Part shown: in pieces, positions 1 through 9,088 of the stretch
How positions within the stretch are numbered: position 1 is the first letter of the stretch
How the letters are laid out: each line of letters opens with the position of its first letter
From: Streptomyces sp. NBRC 110611
GTDB lineage: Bacteria; Actinomycetota; Actinomycetes; Streptomycetales; Streptomycetaceae
Reading direction: 5' to 3'
Length of the DNA stretch: 64,000 nt
Assembly (NCBI RefSeq): GCF_001590865.1
Contig: NZ_BBUY01000001.1
Location: 750,986 to 814,985 of the forward strand
Position numbers and translations under genes: made by a program
Notes under the pieces: generated by a model
What the model was told of the DNA's origin: nothing
The model's database searches: none
The model's input: only the letters and a program-made list of their open reading frames with translations

Positions 1-80
1 CGCCGCCCGCCGCCCGCCGCCCGCCGCCCGCCGCCCGCCGCCCGCCGCCCGCCGCCCGCCGCCCGCCGCCCGCCGCCCGC
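1..80. repeat. GC heptamer tandem repeat
   Basis: About eleven perfect copies of the 7-base unit CGCCCGC lie head to tail from the first base of the window to position 80, then break up in a degenerate tail to about 105. The array may extend beyond the window. Seven is not a multiple of three, so copy-number changes would shift any reading frame; it appears non-coding and lies just upstream of the sigR promoter. Confidence 0.9.
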
Positions 81-136
81 AGCTTGTGGTCCGCCGCCCG
101 TGGTCCAAGGGCGGCCGGAGAAAAGGCGGCGAGGGC

Positions 137-163
137 GGGAATGATCCGGTGGACCGTGCTGTT
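137..163 (+). promoter_or_regulatory. SigR-dependent autoregulatory promoter (sigRp2-like)
   Basis: GGGAAT at 137-142 is followed by exactly 18 bases and then GTT at 161-163. This is the consensus for sigma-R promoters (GGAAT-N18-GTT). Transcription would start near 170, upstream of the ATG at 222, as expected for the stress-induced promoter from which SigR amplifies its own long form. Confidence 0.8.
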
Positions 164-221
164 GAGGCTGTCGTACGCACTCGAGTACGTCCGGTGAAGC
201 ACGAGAACGGGAGACCGCCGC

Positions 222-1081
<860 letters not shown>

Positions 1082-1085
<4 letters not shown>

Positions 1086-1507
1086 GCTGCGGAGAGCCGC
1101 ACGAGAAGGACTGCTCAGAGGTCCTCGACCACCTCTACGAGTATCTCGACCGCGAGATGCCCGCCGGGGAGTGCGTGGAATTCCAGGAACATCTCGACGA
1201 GTGCCACCCGTGCCTGGAGAAGTACGGTCTGGAACAGGCCGTCAAGAAGCTCGTCAAGCGCTGCTGCGGCCATGACGACGTCCCCAGCGATCTGCGCTCC
1301 AAGGTCATGGGCCGGATCGAGCTCATCCGGGCCGGCGAGGCCGTCCCCGAGGTGAACGTCCTCGATCAGGCCCGGCACGAACAGGCACAGCGGGAGCGGG
1401 CCGAGGCGGCCGCCGCCTCGGCGCAGGCGACCGGCCGGCCCGAGGAGACCGGCGGCGCCGACACCCCCGACGCGCGCACCGACGCGGACGCGGACGCCGC
1501 GCGCTAA
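1082..1507 (+). CDS. rsrA: Zinc-containing anti-sigma factor RsrA
   Basis: Redox switch that holds SigR inactive in the reduced, zinc-bound state and releases it when a disulfide forms. The ZAS signature is complete: C11, H37, C41 and C44 occur at the same residue numbers as in S. coelicolor RsrA, where C11 and C44 are the trigger cysteines; C3, C31, C61 and C62 are also conserved. The protein has 141 residues with a long Ala/Glu/Asp-rich tail (about 95-141) that is probably disordered and is longer than the roughly 105 residues usual for the family. ATG overlaps the sigR stop codon (ATGA). Cytoplasmic. Confidence 0.95.
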
Positions 1508-1542
1508 GGCGCTAAGGCCTGTCTCTCCGGCGTCGCGAGGCT

Positions 1543-1590
1543 GGGGGGCACCTCCCTGTTCGAGAGAAGCCGAGAGCTCGGGGGGAGGGG
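1543..1590 (+). repeat. Dispersed Streptomyces repeat, copy 1
   Basis: A roughly 48-base element just after rsrA that begins GGGGGGCACCTCCC and contains GAGAAGCCGAGAG before a G-rich end. A closely related copy lies in reverse orientation at 51036-51077. The ends can pair (CCTCCC with GGGAGG), giving a hairpin. Elements like this are scattered through many Streptomyces genomes; here it may also end the sigR-rsrA transcript. Confidence 0.65.
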
Positions 1591-1812
1591 TGACGACAGG
1601 GCCCGGGCCCTGTCGCCTCCGAACCATCGGGCACGCCGGCGTGAGCGGTATCAGGTGCGGTTCACCCTAAGGGGTGAGGGGTGGGGCGATTCCTCCCGCC
1701 CGATCCGCTGATGGGCCCTTCCCGCCGCCCCGGCGCCTCTATTCTCGCCGAACCCCATTGCCGCACGGACGGACAGCCGTCCGCATGCGAGGGGCACGGT
1801 GAGGAGGGCGCG

Positions 1813-3453
1813 ATGCGGGAACTTCCGGGGGCCGCGCGATGGTATGTCGGCTGTGCGGCCCTGGCCGCCGCGCTGTGTGCCGCTCCCGCCTTACGGCTCG
1901 GCGCCGACGCCCCCTGGAGCACCGCCCTGGCCCTGGCCGTTCTCTACGCACTGTGCGAACAGGTCCGCCGCTGCCCGCCGTTGGGCGGCCGGGCGCTGTA
2001 CGGCGGAGGCGCCGGTCCGGAGCCCGGCGGCTTCCCCGCCCGCTGGGCGAGCCCCGTCCTGCTCGCGGCGGCCGGGCTGCTCCCTCCGCCGCTGGCCGCC
2101 CTGGCCGCCGTCCCCGGGGCGCTGCTCGCCCCGGCCGAGGAGCGTGCGGCCGCCGCCCGCAGGATCTGGCACGCCGCCGAGCCGGCGCTCGCCTGCTACG
2201 CGGCCGCCCAGGTCTTCCGGATCATCGGCCACCACCCGCTGTCCGCACCGCAGTTCCCCGCTCTGCTGCTGCCGGCCGCGGCGGCCACGGTGGCCTTCTG
2301 CGCGGTGCTCTCCGCGCTCGACGGCGGGGTGCTGATCGCCGCCGAGCGGCATCCCGTACGCACCGCCTGGCGCGGACTGCTGACCCGCTCGCTGGGGCCG
2401 TACCTGGTGCACGGTCCGGCCGGGCTGATGATGGCGGTGCTGTGGGGCAGCCCGTACGGGCCGCCGGCGGCGCTGCTGGTGCTGCCGCCGATGTACCTCT
2501 CCTGCTGGGGCTTCGACCGGTACCACCGCGAACGCGCCGCCCATCGGGCCACCGTCCGCGCCCTCGTACAGGCCGTGGACATCAAGGACCGCTACACCCG
2601 CGGGCACAGCGAGCGGGTCGGCCGGGCCTCGGTGATGATCGCCCGGGAGCTGGGTATGCCGGAGGACCGGACGGAGGTGCTCAGGTTCGCCGGCACCCTG
2701 CACGATGTCGGCAAACTCGGCGTGCCCACCCGGCTGTTGCGCAAGGACGGGCCGCTCACCCCGGAGGAGCGCCGGGTCATCGAGCTGCATCCGGAGTACG
2801 GACACGAGATCGTGCGCGGTATCGGCTTCCTGGGGGAGGCGCGGTCGGCGATTCTGCACCACCACGAGCGGCTGGACGGCCGTGGCTACCCCTATGGCCT
2901 GAAGGGACATCAGATCCCCGAGTTCGCACGGGTGGTGGCGGTCGCCGATGCTTTCGACGCGATGACCTCCACCCGCTCCTACCGTCGGGCCAGGCCGGTG
3001 CCGGCGGCGCTAGCCGAGCTGCGCCGGTGCGCCGGCGCGCAGTTCGACCCGCGGATGGTGCGGGCGCTCGCGGCGTCGCTGGACCGGTACGGCTGGGACC
3101 CCGGTCCGGGGCCCGGGCCGGTGGCGGCGGAAGCGGCCGCGGCGGAAGCGGCTGCGGAGCCGGCCGCGGTGCCGGGCACGCCGGGCGTGGTGCGGGACGG
3201 CGTGCGGCACGCGATGCGGGGCGGTGGAGGAGGCAGAGGAAACGTCACATCTGAGGGGGTCGCCGGGGTCGCCGGGGTCGGTGGCGCGGCGGTGCGGGAC
3301 GCGGCGCAGGATGTGGCCGTGGCCGTGGCCGTGGCGCCCGGGCCGGCACCGGAACGGGCCGCCTCTTCTCGCCCCTCAGGCCTCTCAAGCCCCTCAGGTC
3401 CTTCAGGCCCCTCGGCCCCCTCGGGCCCCGCCGGTCAGGGCGGTGGCCGATGA
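1813..3453 (+). CDS. Membrane HD-GYP domain protein (putative cyclic-dinucleotide phosphodiesterase)
   Basis: The N-terminal 240 residues form several hydrophobic helices. The C-terminal half is an HD-GYP domain: the first His lies in RGHSERV (about residue 265), HDVGK follows at about 297, and HHERLDGRGYP ends at about 360. These are the metal ligands and the GYP signature of enzymes that hydrolyse cyclic di-GMP or related nucleotides. The tail after about 430 is an Ala/Val/Pro/Ser-rich low-complexity stretch with repeated PSGPSG-type units. Start chosen at ATG 1813 because GAGGAGG lies just upstream; longer readings from 1681 lack this. It overlaps the next HD gene by four bases. The sensory input is unknown. 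Confidence 0.8.
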   Translation: MRELPGAARWYVGCAALAAALCAAPALRLGADAPWSTALALAVLYALCEQVRRCPPLGGRALYGGGAGPEPGGFPARWASPVLLAAAGLLPPPLAALAAVPGALLAPAEERAAAARRIWHAAEPALACYAAAQVFRIIGHHPLSAPQFPALLLPAAAATVAFCAVLSALDGGVLIAAERHPVRTAWRGLLTRSLGPYLVHGPAGLMMAVLWGSPYGPPAALLVLPPMYLSCWGFDRYHRERAAHRATVRALVQAVDIKDRYTRGHSERVGRASVMIARELGMPEDRTEVLRFAGTLHDVGKLGVPTRLLRKDGPLTPEERRVIELHPEYGHEIVRGIGFLGEARSAILHHHERLDGRGYPYGLKGHQIPEFARVVAVADAFDAMTSTRSYRRARPVPAALAELRRCAGAQFDPRMVRALAASLDRYGWDPGPGPGPVAAEAAAAEAAAEPAAVPGTPGVVRDGVRHAMRGGGGGRGNVTSEGVAGVAGVGGAAVRDAAQDVAVAVAVAPGPAPERAASSRPSGLSSPSGPSGPSAPSGPAGQGGGR

Positions 3454-4793
3454 CGCCCGCGCCCGAGGAGCCCCCTGACGCCTGCCGGGCCGGGAGCCCG
3501 CCCGGCCCGCGCCGCCGCGGCGTCCCCGCCGTCCGCGGCCGGGTCGTGGCCGCCGCCGTCCACTTCCCCGCCGCCGCCCTGGCGTGCTGGTCGCTCGGCC
3601 GGACGCTCTGGGACGGCCTGGCCCGGCCGGGTGTCGCGCTGGCCTTCGGGGCCCTGATCGCGGTCGGTGAGCTGGCGGGACGGAGCCCGGCGCCGGCTAC
3701 CGGGTACGGCCGGGCACCGGAGGAGCGGTCCGGCGCACCGCTCGCCGCCGCCGGTGCGCTGGCGTACGCGTTGCTCGGCGAGGCCGGCGGACGGCCGACG
3801 GCGCACGGCGTCCCGCAGACCGTGGCCGTCGTCCTGGCGGCCGGTCTGGTCGGCCTCGTGCCGCGGGCCGCCCGGGGCCGCGGGCCCGCGCTGGACCCCC
3901 TGGCCCGCCGGGTGCTGACCGTCGGGTTCGCCGCCACCTGCTCCCAACCCCTCTATGCCACCGGGGCGTTGGGAAGCCGGCCGGCCTCGGGGCCGGCCCA
4001 TCCGCTCTTCCTGGTCGTCCTGCTGGCGCTGGCCACGCTGTGCGACGCGGTGCTGGCGGCCGCGCTGGCCCGGGCCCGTACCGGCCGGCCGTACGGGCCG
4101 CTGCTGCGCGACGAGTTGCGGGCGCTGCCCGGACCCGGCGCCGCCGTCTGCGCCACCGGGGTGGTGATCGCGCTGGGCACCGCCGTCGCCGGGCTCTGGG
4201 CGCTGCCGGTGTGCGGTCTGCCGCTGCTGCTCACCCAGTTCGCCTTCCGCCGGTTCGCGGCGGTTCGCGCCACCTGCCGCCAGACCATCGCCTCGCTGGC
4301 CCGGTCGACCGAGATCGCCGGGTACACCCCGTACGGCCACGCCCGCCGGGTGGCCGCGCTCAGCCGCGCGGTGGGCCATGAACTCGGCCTGAACGCACCG
4401 GACCTGGACATACTGGAGCACGCCGCCCTGATGCACGACATCGGCCAGCTCTCGCTGCTGGACCCGGTGCCGGGCGGTGCCACCGCCCCGCTGCCGCCCG
4501 CCGAGCAGCGCCGGATCGCCCTGCTGGGCGGTGCCGTTGTCCGGCAGACCGGGGCCCCCGCCGAGGTCGCGGCGATCGTCGAGCGGCAGGCCGATCCGTA
4601 CCGGGACCAACCGGTCACGGCGCGTATCGTCCGCACCGTCAACGCCTACGACGATCTGTCCGGCGGGAGCGCGGGGCCCGGCGGACGGCTGTGCGCCCTG
4701 GAACGCCTGCGGCTGGCCACCGCGCGGGACCACGAGCCCGGGGTCGTCGAGGCGCTCGCCCGCGTCCTGGCACGCGACGGCCGGGCCGGGTGA
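3450..4793 (+). CDS. Membrane HD-domain protein, degenerate HD-GYP partner
   Basis: 447 residues with about eight hydrophobic segments before a C-terminal HD domain. The pair HD is intact in LMHDIGQL (about residue 329), and an earlier His is seen in YGHARRV. The place where the family has HHE..DG.GYP reads RQADPYRDQPV, so the GYP signature is lost. Its ATG overlaps the stop codon of the preceding HD-GYP gene (ATGA), so the two are co-translated and probably form a pair. An inactive or altered-specificity partner of the upstream enzyme is the simplest reading; this is inference. Confidence 0.75.
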   Translation: MTPAPEEPPDACRAGSPPGPRRRGVPAVRGRVVAAAVHFPAAALACWSLGRTLWDGLARPGVALAFGALIAVGELAGRSPAPATGYGRAPEERSGAPLAAAGALAYALLGEAGGRPTAHGVPQTVAVVLAAGLVGLVPRAARGRGPALDPLARRVLTVGFAATCSQPLYATGALGSRPASGPAHPLFLVVLLALATLCDAVLAAALARARTGRPYGPLLRDELRALPGPGAAVCATGVVIALGTAVAGLWALPVCGLPLLLTQFAFRRFAAVRATCRQTIASLARSTEIAGYTPYGHARRVAALSRAVGHELGLNAPDLDILEHAALMHDIGQLSLLDPVPGGATAPLPPAEQRRIALLGGAVVRQTGAPAEVAAIVERQADPYRDQPVTARIVRTVNAYDDLSGGSAGPGGRLCALERLRLATARDHEPGVVEALARVLARDGRAG

Positions 4794-5203
4794 GGGCCCG
4801 GGGGCGCCTGGAGCGTACGGGACGTGTGGAGGTGCGCCGGGGGCGGGGAACGGGGCGCCGATCAGGGCACCGGCCCGGGCCGCGGGCGCATGCCTGGGGA
4901 CGGGAAACCCTGGGCAGAATCCCTGTGCGGGCGCCTGCGCCGGCGCCGCGGAACCGTGGCCCATGTCATGGAACCCACGGGTAATGAGCGCCCCGCGAGA
5001 TGGGCATGGTTGGATGCGAAGGAAGCCCCTCTCAGGGGGATTCAGGGGGTCGGCGAAGAGCGACGGGCCGCCGGGGGCGCAGCAAACCAGGCTGAGCCCG
5101 ACGGCAATCTGTGGCAGGTTGTCGAGTGGGCCCCCAATAGGGCCCGGGGCGCCGCTCGGGGCACCACCGGAGCGGCATCGAAAGCAACCAGCAGGCGGGA
5201 ATC
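4794..5203. other. Intergenic region without a convincing gene
   Basis: About 410 bases between the HD gene and the TPR gene. Open frames run through it but have no homology that I recognise and atypical composition. A GGGCCC-N6-GGGCCC inverted repeat near 5129-5146 is the only clear structure. The promoter of the next gene must lie here but no strong -10/-35 pair stands out. Confidence 0.5.
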
Positions 5204-6205
5204 GTGAGGATCTTCGGCAAGGTACGGCACCGGCCCTCCGCCTCGTGGCGGCAGGCGACCGACCGCGCTTTCACGCTGATCGGCGACGGCCGTTACGAGG
5301 ACGCGGGCGCGCTGCTGACCCGCGCCGCGGACCTGGAGCCGTGGCTGTCGGAGTCCTGGTTCAACCTCGCGCTGCTGCACAAGTTCCGGCATGACTGGGA
5401 GCAGGCCCGGGCGGCCGGGCTGCGCGCGGTCGCGCTGCTGGACCGTGAGACCGGGGCGCCCGACTGGTGGAACGTCGGGATCGCCGCCACCGCCCTCCAG
5501 GACTGGCCGCTGGCCCGCCGCGCCTGGCAGGCGTACGGCCTGAAGGTCCCGGGCGAGGGCTCCCCGTCCGGCGAACCGCTCGGTATGGCCCTGGGCAGCG
5601 CCGCCGTCCGGCTCTCCCCGGAGGGTGAGGCCGAGGTGGTCTGGGGCCGCCGGCTGGACCCGGCCCGTATCGAGGTGCTCTCCATCCCGCTGCCGTCCTC
5701 CGGGCGGCGCTGGGGCGAGGTGGTGCTGCACGACGGCGTCCCGCACGGCGAGCGCACCACGGCCGCCGGTGACGGCGGTGCCACCAGGGCGTATCCGGTG
5801 TTCGACGAGATCGAGCTGTGGGCGCCCTCGCCGGTCCCCACCTGGGTGGTGCTTCTGGAGGCCGCCACGGAGGCCGACCGGGACGCCCTGGAGCGGCTGG
5901 CGGCCGACGCCGGTTTCGCCGCCGAGGACTGGTCGTCCTCCGTGCGGCTGCTGTGCCGTACCTGCTCGGAGAGCCGGATGCCCAGCGACGAGGGCGACGG
6001 CGAGCATCTGGACCCGCACGATCACAGTGAGCCGGGTCACCCCGGCCCGCTGGGCCACCGCACCGCGGGCTCGGGCTCGCTCTGGGTGCCGGAGCGCGAG
6101 TGCGGTATCGCGGCGCCGTCCGGCCTGGTCCGCGGGCTGCTGGACGGCTGGGTCGCGGACAGCCCGGACACCCGGGAATGGCGCGATCTTGAAGAGGTCT
6201 GCTGA
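5204..6205 (+). CDS. Tetratricopeptide-repeat protein
   Basis: 333-residue soluble protein starting at GTG 5204 (GGCGGGAA precedes it). Two to three TPR helix pairs occupy residues about 15-110, including ALLTRAADLEPWLSESWFNLALL and a following AAGLRAVALL segment, so it is likely a protein-interaction scaffold. The remaining two-thirds has no domain that I recognise; it has a CRTC motif near residue 250 and a His/Asp-rich stretch (DPHDHSEPGH) that could bind metal. It lies 69 bases upstream of def in the same direction and may be co-transcribed. Function unknown. Confidence 0.75.
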   Translation: MRIFGKVRHRPSASWRQATDRAFTLIGDGRYEDAGALLTRAADLEPWLSESWFNLALLHKFRHDWEQARAAGLRAVALLDRETGAPDWWNVGIAATALQDWPLARRAWQAYGLKVPGEGSPSGEPLGMALGSAAVRLSPEGEAEVVWGRRLDPARIEVLSIPLPSSGRRWGEVVLHDGVPHGERTTAAGDGGATRAYPVFDEIELWAPSPVPTWVVLLEAATEADRDALERLAADAGFAAEDWSSSVRLLCRTCSESRMPSDEGDGEHLDPHDHSEPGHPGPLGHRTAGSGSLWVPERECGIAAPSGLVRGLLDGWVADSPDTREWRDLEEVC

Positions 6206-6274
6206 GCCGCCTCGCGTGCCCCCGTAGGCTGTATGCGACTGATCAGGGTTTTGTGAGGAAGGCGTACGGCGGAG

Positions 6275-6919
6275 ATGGCCCAGCAGCCGGTGTTTGATCA
6301 AGAGGGTGACCAGCGCGTGGACGAGGAGTTCCTCGACGACGTCACGGACGCGGCGGAGCGGGAGGCGGCCCACCGGGAGCGCGGCACCTCGCGGCCGATC
6401 ACGGTGGTCGGCAATCCGGTGCTCCACAAGGAGTGCAAGGACGTCACGGAGTTCGACGACGGGCTCGCCCAGCTGATCGACGACATGTTCGCCAGCCAGC
6501 GCACCGCCGAGGGCGTGGGCCTGGCCGCCAACCAGATCGGTGTGGACCTGAAGGTCTTCGTCTACGACTGCATGGACGACCAGGGCGTCCGGCATGTCGG
6601 CGCGATCTGCAACCCGGTGCTGGACGAGCTGCCCGCCGACCGCCGGGTGCTGGACGACTCCGGCGAGGGCTGCCTGTCCGTGCCGGGCGCGTACGCCGAC
6701 CTGGCCCGGCCCGACTACGCCGTGGTGCGCGGTCAGGACGCCAAGGGTGAGGCGGTCGTCGTCCAGGGCACCGGCTACTTCGCGCGCTGCCTGCAGCACG
6801 AGACCGACCACCTCTACGGCTACCTCTACATCGACCGGCTCAGCAAGCGGGACCGCAAGGACGTGCTGAAGCAGATGGCCGAGCGGGAGCCGCGCTACCC
6901 GGTCGTCGCCAACGACTGA
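6275..6919 (+). CDS. def: Peptide deformylase
   Basis: Removes the formyl group from the N-terminal methionine of new proteins at the ribosome exit. All three deformylase motifs are present: [10 protein letters not shown] (motif I), EGCLSVPG with the metal-binding Cys (motif II), and the metalloprotease HExxH as HETDH (motif III). At 214 residues it carries an N-terminal extension of about 40 acidic residues before the conserved [10 protein letters not shown], a common feature of one Streptomyces deformylase. ATG at 6275 follows GGCGGAG. A perfect hairpin ends the transcript at 6962-6992. Confidence 0.95.
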   Translation: MAQQPVFDQEGDQRVDEEFLDDVTDAAEREAAHRERGTSRPITVVGNPVLHKECKDVTEFDDGLAQLIDDMFASQRTAEGVGLAANQIGVDLKVFVYDCMDDQGVRHVGAICNPVLDELPADRRVLDDSGEGCLSVPGAYADLARPDYAVVRGQDAKGEAVVVQGTGYFARCLQHETDHLYGYLYIDRLSKRDRKDVLKQMAEREPRYPVVAND

Positions 6920-6961
6920 GGCCGGCAACTGAGGCCGGCGACTGAGGTCAGTGGTCGGCGT

Positions 6962-6992
6962 GGGGCGCCCGGTGCTCGGTACCGGGCGCCCC
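6962..6992. terminator. Bidirectional terminator, def / PBP
   Basis: A perfect 12-base inverted repeat (GGGGCGCCCGGT with ACCGGGCGCCCC) with a seven-base loop lies between the convergent def and penicillin-binding protein genes. It has no U-tract, as is usual in Streptomyces. Confidence 0.8.
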
Positions 6993-7032
6993 GTCGCTGT
7001 TCCAAGGGCGTCCTGTCCCCGTCCCGCCGTCG

Positions 7033-8952
7033 TCAGGCCGTCCCCTGGCAGGCGCTCCAGATCTGCGGCGGCAGGGCCGTGCCCAGTGTCTTGTCGTCGC
7101 CGCCGACGCCCTGCAGGGGCAGCAGGTCGGGCGCTCCGGGCTGGTTGCGGAACAGGGTGACGGCCGTGGTCGGCTCGTCCTTCCCGCCCGTGCCGCCGGC
7201 CGTGGTGCCGAAGGCCGGGCCGGCCGCCGGGCTGCCGACGAACCAAGCCGACTTCATCCGGTCGCCCGGCTCCGTGCGGCCCGCCACGACCGGCCGGGCC
7301 CCGGACAGCCCCGGGCTCCGCCGGCCCAGCCCCTCCAGGGTCGCCGAGACCTCCTGGGCGACCCCGGCGTCGATGACCTGCCGCGGCTCGGCGCGGTCGA
7401 AGCCGCTGATCGCCGTGCCGTCGTGGGTCACTTTGGACACCGCGTACGGGTCGGCGTGCAGCCCGTCGTTGACGAAGGTGGTGTAGGCGCTCGCCAGCCG
7501 TATCGCGCTGGGTGCCGAGGTGCCCAGCGGGAAGGTCTGCTCCAGGCGCGCCAGGCTGTCCTCGTGCAGTCCGGCGGCCACCACGAGGTCCTTGATCCGC
7601 TCCAGCCCGATCCGCTGCCCGGCCTGCACGAACGGCAGGTTCTCGGCCGTCAGCAGGGCCCCGCGCAGATCCCCGGGGCCGCGCCGCCGGTCCGCCGGGG
7701 CGGCCTCGGCCGCGTCGGTGCCGTCCCAGGCCTGGTCGGCCTGCCGCTGGAGCGCGGCCGCGAGGACGAACGGTTTGAACGCCGAGCCGACGGGGACCGC
7801 CGTGGTGTCCGCGTTGTTGGTGAAGTGCCGGGTGGCGTCCGCGCCGCCGTAGAGCGCGACGACCGCGCCGTCCCCGGGCCGTACGGAGGCGGCGCCGAAC
7901 TCCACATAGGCGTCGGCGGCGCGCTTCTTCGGGTCGAGGTTCTTCCGGCGGACGTCGTCGACCGCCTTTTCCAGGCGGCGGGTGCGCTCCTTGTCGAAGG
8001 TGGTGTGCACGCGGTAGCCGCCGCGTGCCAGGTCCTTGTCGGTCAGCCCGGTGGCGGCCCGGACGAACTTGTTGGCCACATCGACGAGATAGCCGGTCTG
8101 GCCCGCCTGGCTGGTGGGTTTCGACGGCGCCCGGGGCTCCGGGAAGACGGTGTACCGGGCGCGTTCTTCCTCGCTCATCGTGCCGGTGGCGACCTGCCGG
8201 TCGAGTATCCATTTCCAGCGGTCCACGGCCCGTTCGTGGTTGGCCTCGCTCAGTCCGGGGTCGTACTGTTCGGAGCCTTTCAGTACGGCGGCCAGCAGGG
8301 CGCCCTGACTGGGATCGAGGTCCTTGGCGTCGATACCGTAATACGCGTGGGCGGCGGCCTGGATTCCGTACGAACCGCGGCCGAACCAGCTGGTGTTGAG
8401 GTAGCCGCGGAGAATCTCCCGCTTGGTCTTCTGGTTGCTCACCTTCAGCGCGATGATGAATTCCCGCACTTTACGGGTCACCGTCTGGTCCTGTGAGAGA
8501 TAGGTGTTCTTCACATACTGCTGGGTGATGGTGGAGCCGCCCTGGGTCTCCTCGCCGGAGACCATATTGACCGCGGCGCGGGCGAGGCCCTGGAAGGAGA
8601 CCCCGGCGTCGTCGTAGAAGGTGGCGTTCTCCGCCGCGATCACGGATTCCTGGACGGATTCCGGCACCTTGTCGAGCGTGACGTTCTGCCGGTTGACATC
8701 GCCCACGCTCACCATCTGGCTGCCGTCCGCCCAGTAATAGACGGTGGCTTCCTTGCCGGCCAGCGCGTTCTCGTTCGGAATGTCGATCTTCGCGTAGACG
8801 AGGGCGAACAGCCCCGCCAGGCAGAGCACGCAGAACGAGAGGGTGCCGAGCCACAGCCGCCATGACGGCAGCCAGCGGCGCGGACCCTCTCGTCCCGTGC
8901 GCGGATAGTCGATGAACCGGCGACGACGCCCCTTCGTGCCCTTCATGCCCAC
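7033..8952 (-). CDS. Class A penicillin-binding protein (transglycosylase/transpeptidase)
   Basis: Cell-wall synthase anchored by one N-terminal transmembrane helix (residues about 32-54). The GT51 glycosyltransferase domain follows, with the catalytic Glu in AAENATF (residue 108) and GGSTITQQYVKN at 139-149. The transpeptidase domain runs from about 330 to 600. Its nucleophile motif is intact as S390-A-F-K393, but the second motif reads AEN (436-438) instead of SxN and the third reads R559-T-E instead of KTG. The penicillin-binding half may therefore be weakened or altered. The GTG at 8952 is the longest start; ATG 8946 is equally possible because neither has a clear ribosome site. Confidence 0.88.
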   Translation of the reverse strand: MGMKGTKGRRRRFIDYPRTGREGPRRWLPSWRLWLGTLSFCVLCLAGLFALVYAKIDIPNENALAGKEATVYYWADGSQMVSVGDVNRQNVTLDKVPESVQESVIAAENATFYDDAGVSFQGLARAAVNMVSGEETQGGSTITQQYVKNTYLSQDQTVTRKVREFIIALKVSNQKTKREILRGYLNTSWFGRGSYGIQAAAHAYYGIDAKDLDPSQGALLAAVLKGSEQYDPGLSEANHERAVDRWKWILDRQVATGTMSEEERARYTVFPEPRAPSKPTSQAGQTGYLVDVANKFVRAATGLTDKDLARGGYRVHTTFDKERTRRLEKAVDDVRRKNLDPKKRAADAYVEFGAASVRPGDGAVVALYGGADATRHFTNNADTTAVPVGSAFKPFVLAAALQRQADQAWDGTDAAEAAPADRRRGPGDLRGALLTAENLPFVQAGQRIGLERIKDLVVAAGLHEDSLARLEQTFPLGTSAPSAIRLASAYTTFVNDGLHADPYAVSKVTHDGTAISGFDRAEPRQVIDAGVAQEVSATLEGLGRRSPGLSGARPVVAGRTEPGDRMKSAWFVGSPAAGPAFGTTAGGTGGKDEPTTAVTLFRNQPGAPDLLPLQGVGGDDKTLGTALPPQIWSACQGTA

Positions 8953-9088
8953 TGAGATGTGGCGGCCGGTGCCCCGGTTGCCGAGGTAACAGAACGCTCA
9001 CATTGGCGGGTTCCCAGGCCGTGGGGCCTAAGGACGGAAGGGGTGAAGCGGACGAAGGGGGTGAAGAGGCGTCGCCGGTCCGGGAGTT

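Noticed and set aside
4824..5207. Open frame of 127 codons in the spacer before the TPR gene
   Set aside because: Unconvincing composition, no ribosome site, and its end overlaps the start of a better gene; no recognisable family.
5196..5225. GGGAAT upstream of the TPR gene as a SigR promoter
   Set aside because: No GTT 18 bases downstream (GGT is found), and the start would fall inside the gene.
5042..8212. Very long open frame (over 1000 codons) on the minus strand
   Set aside because: It spans antisense over the TPR and def genes and, in another frame, over the PBP gene, with Arg/Gly/Pro-rich composition typical of shadow frames in GC-rich DNA. The PBP frame has clear domains.
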